A stretch of DNA of 44,924 nucleotides from Pirellulales bacterium (GTDB lineage: Bacteria; Planctomycetota; Planctomycetia; Pirellulales; Lacipirellulaceae): positions 1-44,924 of the forward strand of contig JAKVCB010000018.1 in the NCBI GenBank assembly GCA_022448345.1, written 5' to 3'. This document shows positions 43,541-44,924 of the stretch, piece by piece. The translations under genes were made by a program, and so were the position numbers. Every line of letters starts with the position of its first letter. Positions within the stretch are counted from its first letter, which is position 1. The notes under the pieces are model-generated. The model had not been told where the DNA came from. It saw nothing but the letters and a program-made list of their open reading frames with translations, and ran no database searches.

Positions 43541-44924
43541 ATGGGCCCCCAAAAAGGCACCGTGGTTGGATCGTCGGCAAAGAACCTGGGCTCCAAAAAG
43601 TTCGCCACCGGCACCACGTTACTCGTGTGCGCACTGGTATTCGGCCTGACTCCGGTAGCGTGGTCCCAACAGGACGGTACCGCCGTGACTGACAATTCTG
43701 AACCGGGTGATGTCGGCGGACTTGCTTCATCTCCTTATTACAACATGGCTGGGGCCACCTACAACCGGGCACTCGACACAGTGTTGCGACTCCGTTACGC
43801 CACGCGCAGCTACGGCCAGCAAGATGGGAATCTCGACGTCGGTACGTTCACAGCGTTTCCTTTCGGAGACGATGCGCTTTCATTTTTCGACGGGCAAGTG
43901 GTACTCAATGAGGACCAGGGGGTTGGCTACAACCTCGGTGTAGGCATTCGCTTTCTAACAGACACGTTCTTCACCCCGGATCCAACCCGCATCACTGGCG
44001 TAAGCGTATGGGCAGACGGCACAGGCACTCGAGCTGACAATTTCTTCGCTCAGGTTGGTGTTTCCTGGGAGTCCCTGGGAGATCTTTGGGATTTCCGGGT
44101 TAACGGTTACGCCCCTGTTTCAAACCGGTTCCTGACAGGAGACTACGAACAAACCGGAGATGACCCTACCTTCTTTCAGAACAACCTGGTACTTCCCGCA
44201 GTCGCCGACTTTGACACAGCATTCTTTGCCGCCGAAGTCGAAGCAGCCCGCCGCCTGGGCGAGCGCGAAGCATGGGGATTTGCTGGTGCCTACCGGCTTG
44301 ACAGTGGTGACGATAGCACCAATGGCTACCGCGCTGGACTCCGTGGTTATGCCGTCCCCGATGTCCTGCTGCAAATCGCCGTTAGCAACGACGAAATCTT
44401 CAATACCAATGCGGCGTTTTCTCTGACTTGGTTTGTCGGTCGAACACGCACAGACTACGCGCCAACCGGCAGTGTCTTTGACCGCTTTCGCGAGCCTGTC
44501 ATGCGGAACGACTATGTCGTGATCAACACAAGGCAGGTCGCAGGTGGACAATCTCTTGATGATACTGATGGTAACCCCATCACTTTTGTCCACGTCGACA
44601 GTTCGGCCGATGCTGGTGGAGACGGCACCTTTGAAGATCCCTTGAATAGCCTTGACCTGATTGAGGACAACAGTTCATCTGGTGACATCGTCTTGGCGCA
44701 TGCACTTAGCACATTTAACAATGAGTCTGCCGTATTGCATGACGATCAACGATTCCTCGGCGAGGGGAACGGCCAAGTCTTCACCGTCAACACTGAGCAG
44801 AGAGGAATTATCGATATCCCCGAATCCTCAACTGGCGCACGTGATGAAGCCAGACCCACCATTGCCGGTGGCACAGGGGCCGCAATTACATTAGCTGACA
44901 ATGACGAAGTGGCTAATTTCTTGA
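43541..44924 (+). CDS. Large surface protein: inverse-autotransporter-like barrel plus beta-helix (3' end cut)
   Basis: The frame is open from ATG 43541 to the window end (461 codons and on); ATG 43451, with GGAG upstream, would add 30 residues. A signal helix (FATGTTLLVCALVFGLTPVA) ends near AWSQ. The next ~300 residues have alternating strands ending in aromatic residues, such as LRYATRSYGQQDG, LGVGIRFLTDTFF, FFAQVGVSWESLG and AAFSLTWFVGRTRT, then RFREPVMRNDYVVIN, which resembles the end of intimin/invasin-type barrels. After it, FVHVDSSADAGGDGTFEDPL and QRFLGEGNGQ resemble the start of right-handed beta-helix passengers. It would sit in the outer membrane with its passenger outside. The assignment is by pattern, so exact family is moderately sure. 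Confidence 0.75.
   Translation, partial: MGPQKGTVVGSSAKNLGSKKFATGTTLLVCALVFGLTPVAWSQQDGTAVTDNSEPGDVGGLASSPYYNMAGATYNRALDTVLRLRYATRSYGQQDGNLDVGTFTAFPFGDDALSFFDGQVVLNEDQGVGYNLGVGIRFLTDTFFTPDPTRITGVSVWADGTGTRADNFFAQVGVSWESLGDLWDFRVNGYAPVSNRFLTGDYEQTGDDPTFFQNNLVLPAVADFDTAFFAAEVEAARRLGEREAWGFAGAYRLDSGDDSTNGYRAGLRGYAVPDVLLQIAVSNDEIFNTNAAFSLTWFVGRTRTDYAPTGSVFDRFREPVMRNDYVVINTRQVAGGQSLDDTDGNPITFVHVDSSADAGGDGTFEDPLNSLDLIEDNSSSGDIVLAHALSTFNNESAVLHDDQRFLGEGNGQVFTVNTEQRGIIDIPESSTGARDEARPTIAGGTGAAITLADNDEVANFL

Noticed and set aside
43294-43692. Plus-strand 132-codon open frame
   Set aside because: Overlaps the start of the surface protein in another frame; rich in His/Arg without domain features.
1-44924. 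tRNA, rRNA, CRISPR array, transposon or prophage
   Set aside because: Read for cloverleaf T-loops, regular spaced repeats, transposase motifs and terminal inverted repeats in the gene-free stretches; none was found by eye.

Overview
The window looks like chromosomal DNA of a planctomycete, most likely of the Pirellula/Rhodopirellula/Blastopirellula group. Four things point there: an exosortase-type PEP-CTERM tail on a secreted cyclophilin, a large surface protein with an inverse-autotransporter-like barrel followed by a low-repeat secreted passenger, a small lipoprotein of a type I remember from Pirellulaceae genomes, and many housekeeping genes scattered in short operons of mixed function. 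Base composition is moderate and even. I see no insertion sequence, phage block, CRISPR array, rRNA or tRNA. The lineage is inferred from gene content only.

Layout. 1-5.3 kb: a response-regulator receiver cut by the window edge, a Gfo/Idh/MocA oxidoreductase, a divergent MurE-like Mur ligase that has lost metal-binding catalytic residues, and a two-gene unit of a helix-turn-helix/PTS-EIIA fusion followed by a protein with two receiver-like halves. 5.5-9.1 kb: rimO, pgsA, a CPBP membrane protease and a DUF167 gene overlapping it by 4 bp that is split by a frameshift. 9.2-13.8 kb: an RND efflux adaptor and pump. 14-20.6 kb (minus strand): greA, a zinc-ribbon coiled-coil protein, and an htrA-like protease - dnaG - rpoD unit with a good promoter, a structured rpoD leader and a terminator. 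20.9-25 kb: aat (plus strand), then metB/CGS-like gene, trpS and pyrD (minus strand).

25.3-36 kb is a long plus-strand run: a Bax inhibitor-1 protein, DUF309, a stand-alone LON substrate-binding domain, folE, a polytopic membrane protein, a zinc-ribbon membrane protein, a giant FAD/Fe-S dehydrogenase fusion, moaD, moaE, moaA, a class V cysteine desulfurase and a CxxCxxCC protein. From the zinc-ribbon gene to the desulfurase the genes overlap or nearly touch, which suggests one transcript joining molybdopterin synthesis, sulfur mobilisation and a flavin/iron-sulfur oxidase. 36.2-39 kb: an HU-like protein with a near-consensus promoter and an upstream 20-bp-phased direct repeat, the small lipoprotein, nth and dcd. 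39.1-41.7 kb: a winged-helix AAA ATPase (minus) and a purU-like deformylase (plus). 41.9 kb to the end: the PEP-CTERM cyclophilin with its own promoter, then the N-terminal part of the large outer-membrane/surface protein, which runs off the window.

Most genes are recognisable housekeeping functions. The least expected signals are the apparently catalytically dead MurE paralogue, the DNA-binding PTS-EIIA protein with its pseudo-receiver partner, the Aat protein with altered substrate-pocket residues, the frameshifted DUF167 gene, the moaDEA-desulfurase cluster tied to the FAD/Fe-S fusion, and the adjacent pair of exported proteins at the right end.
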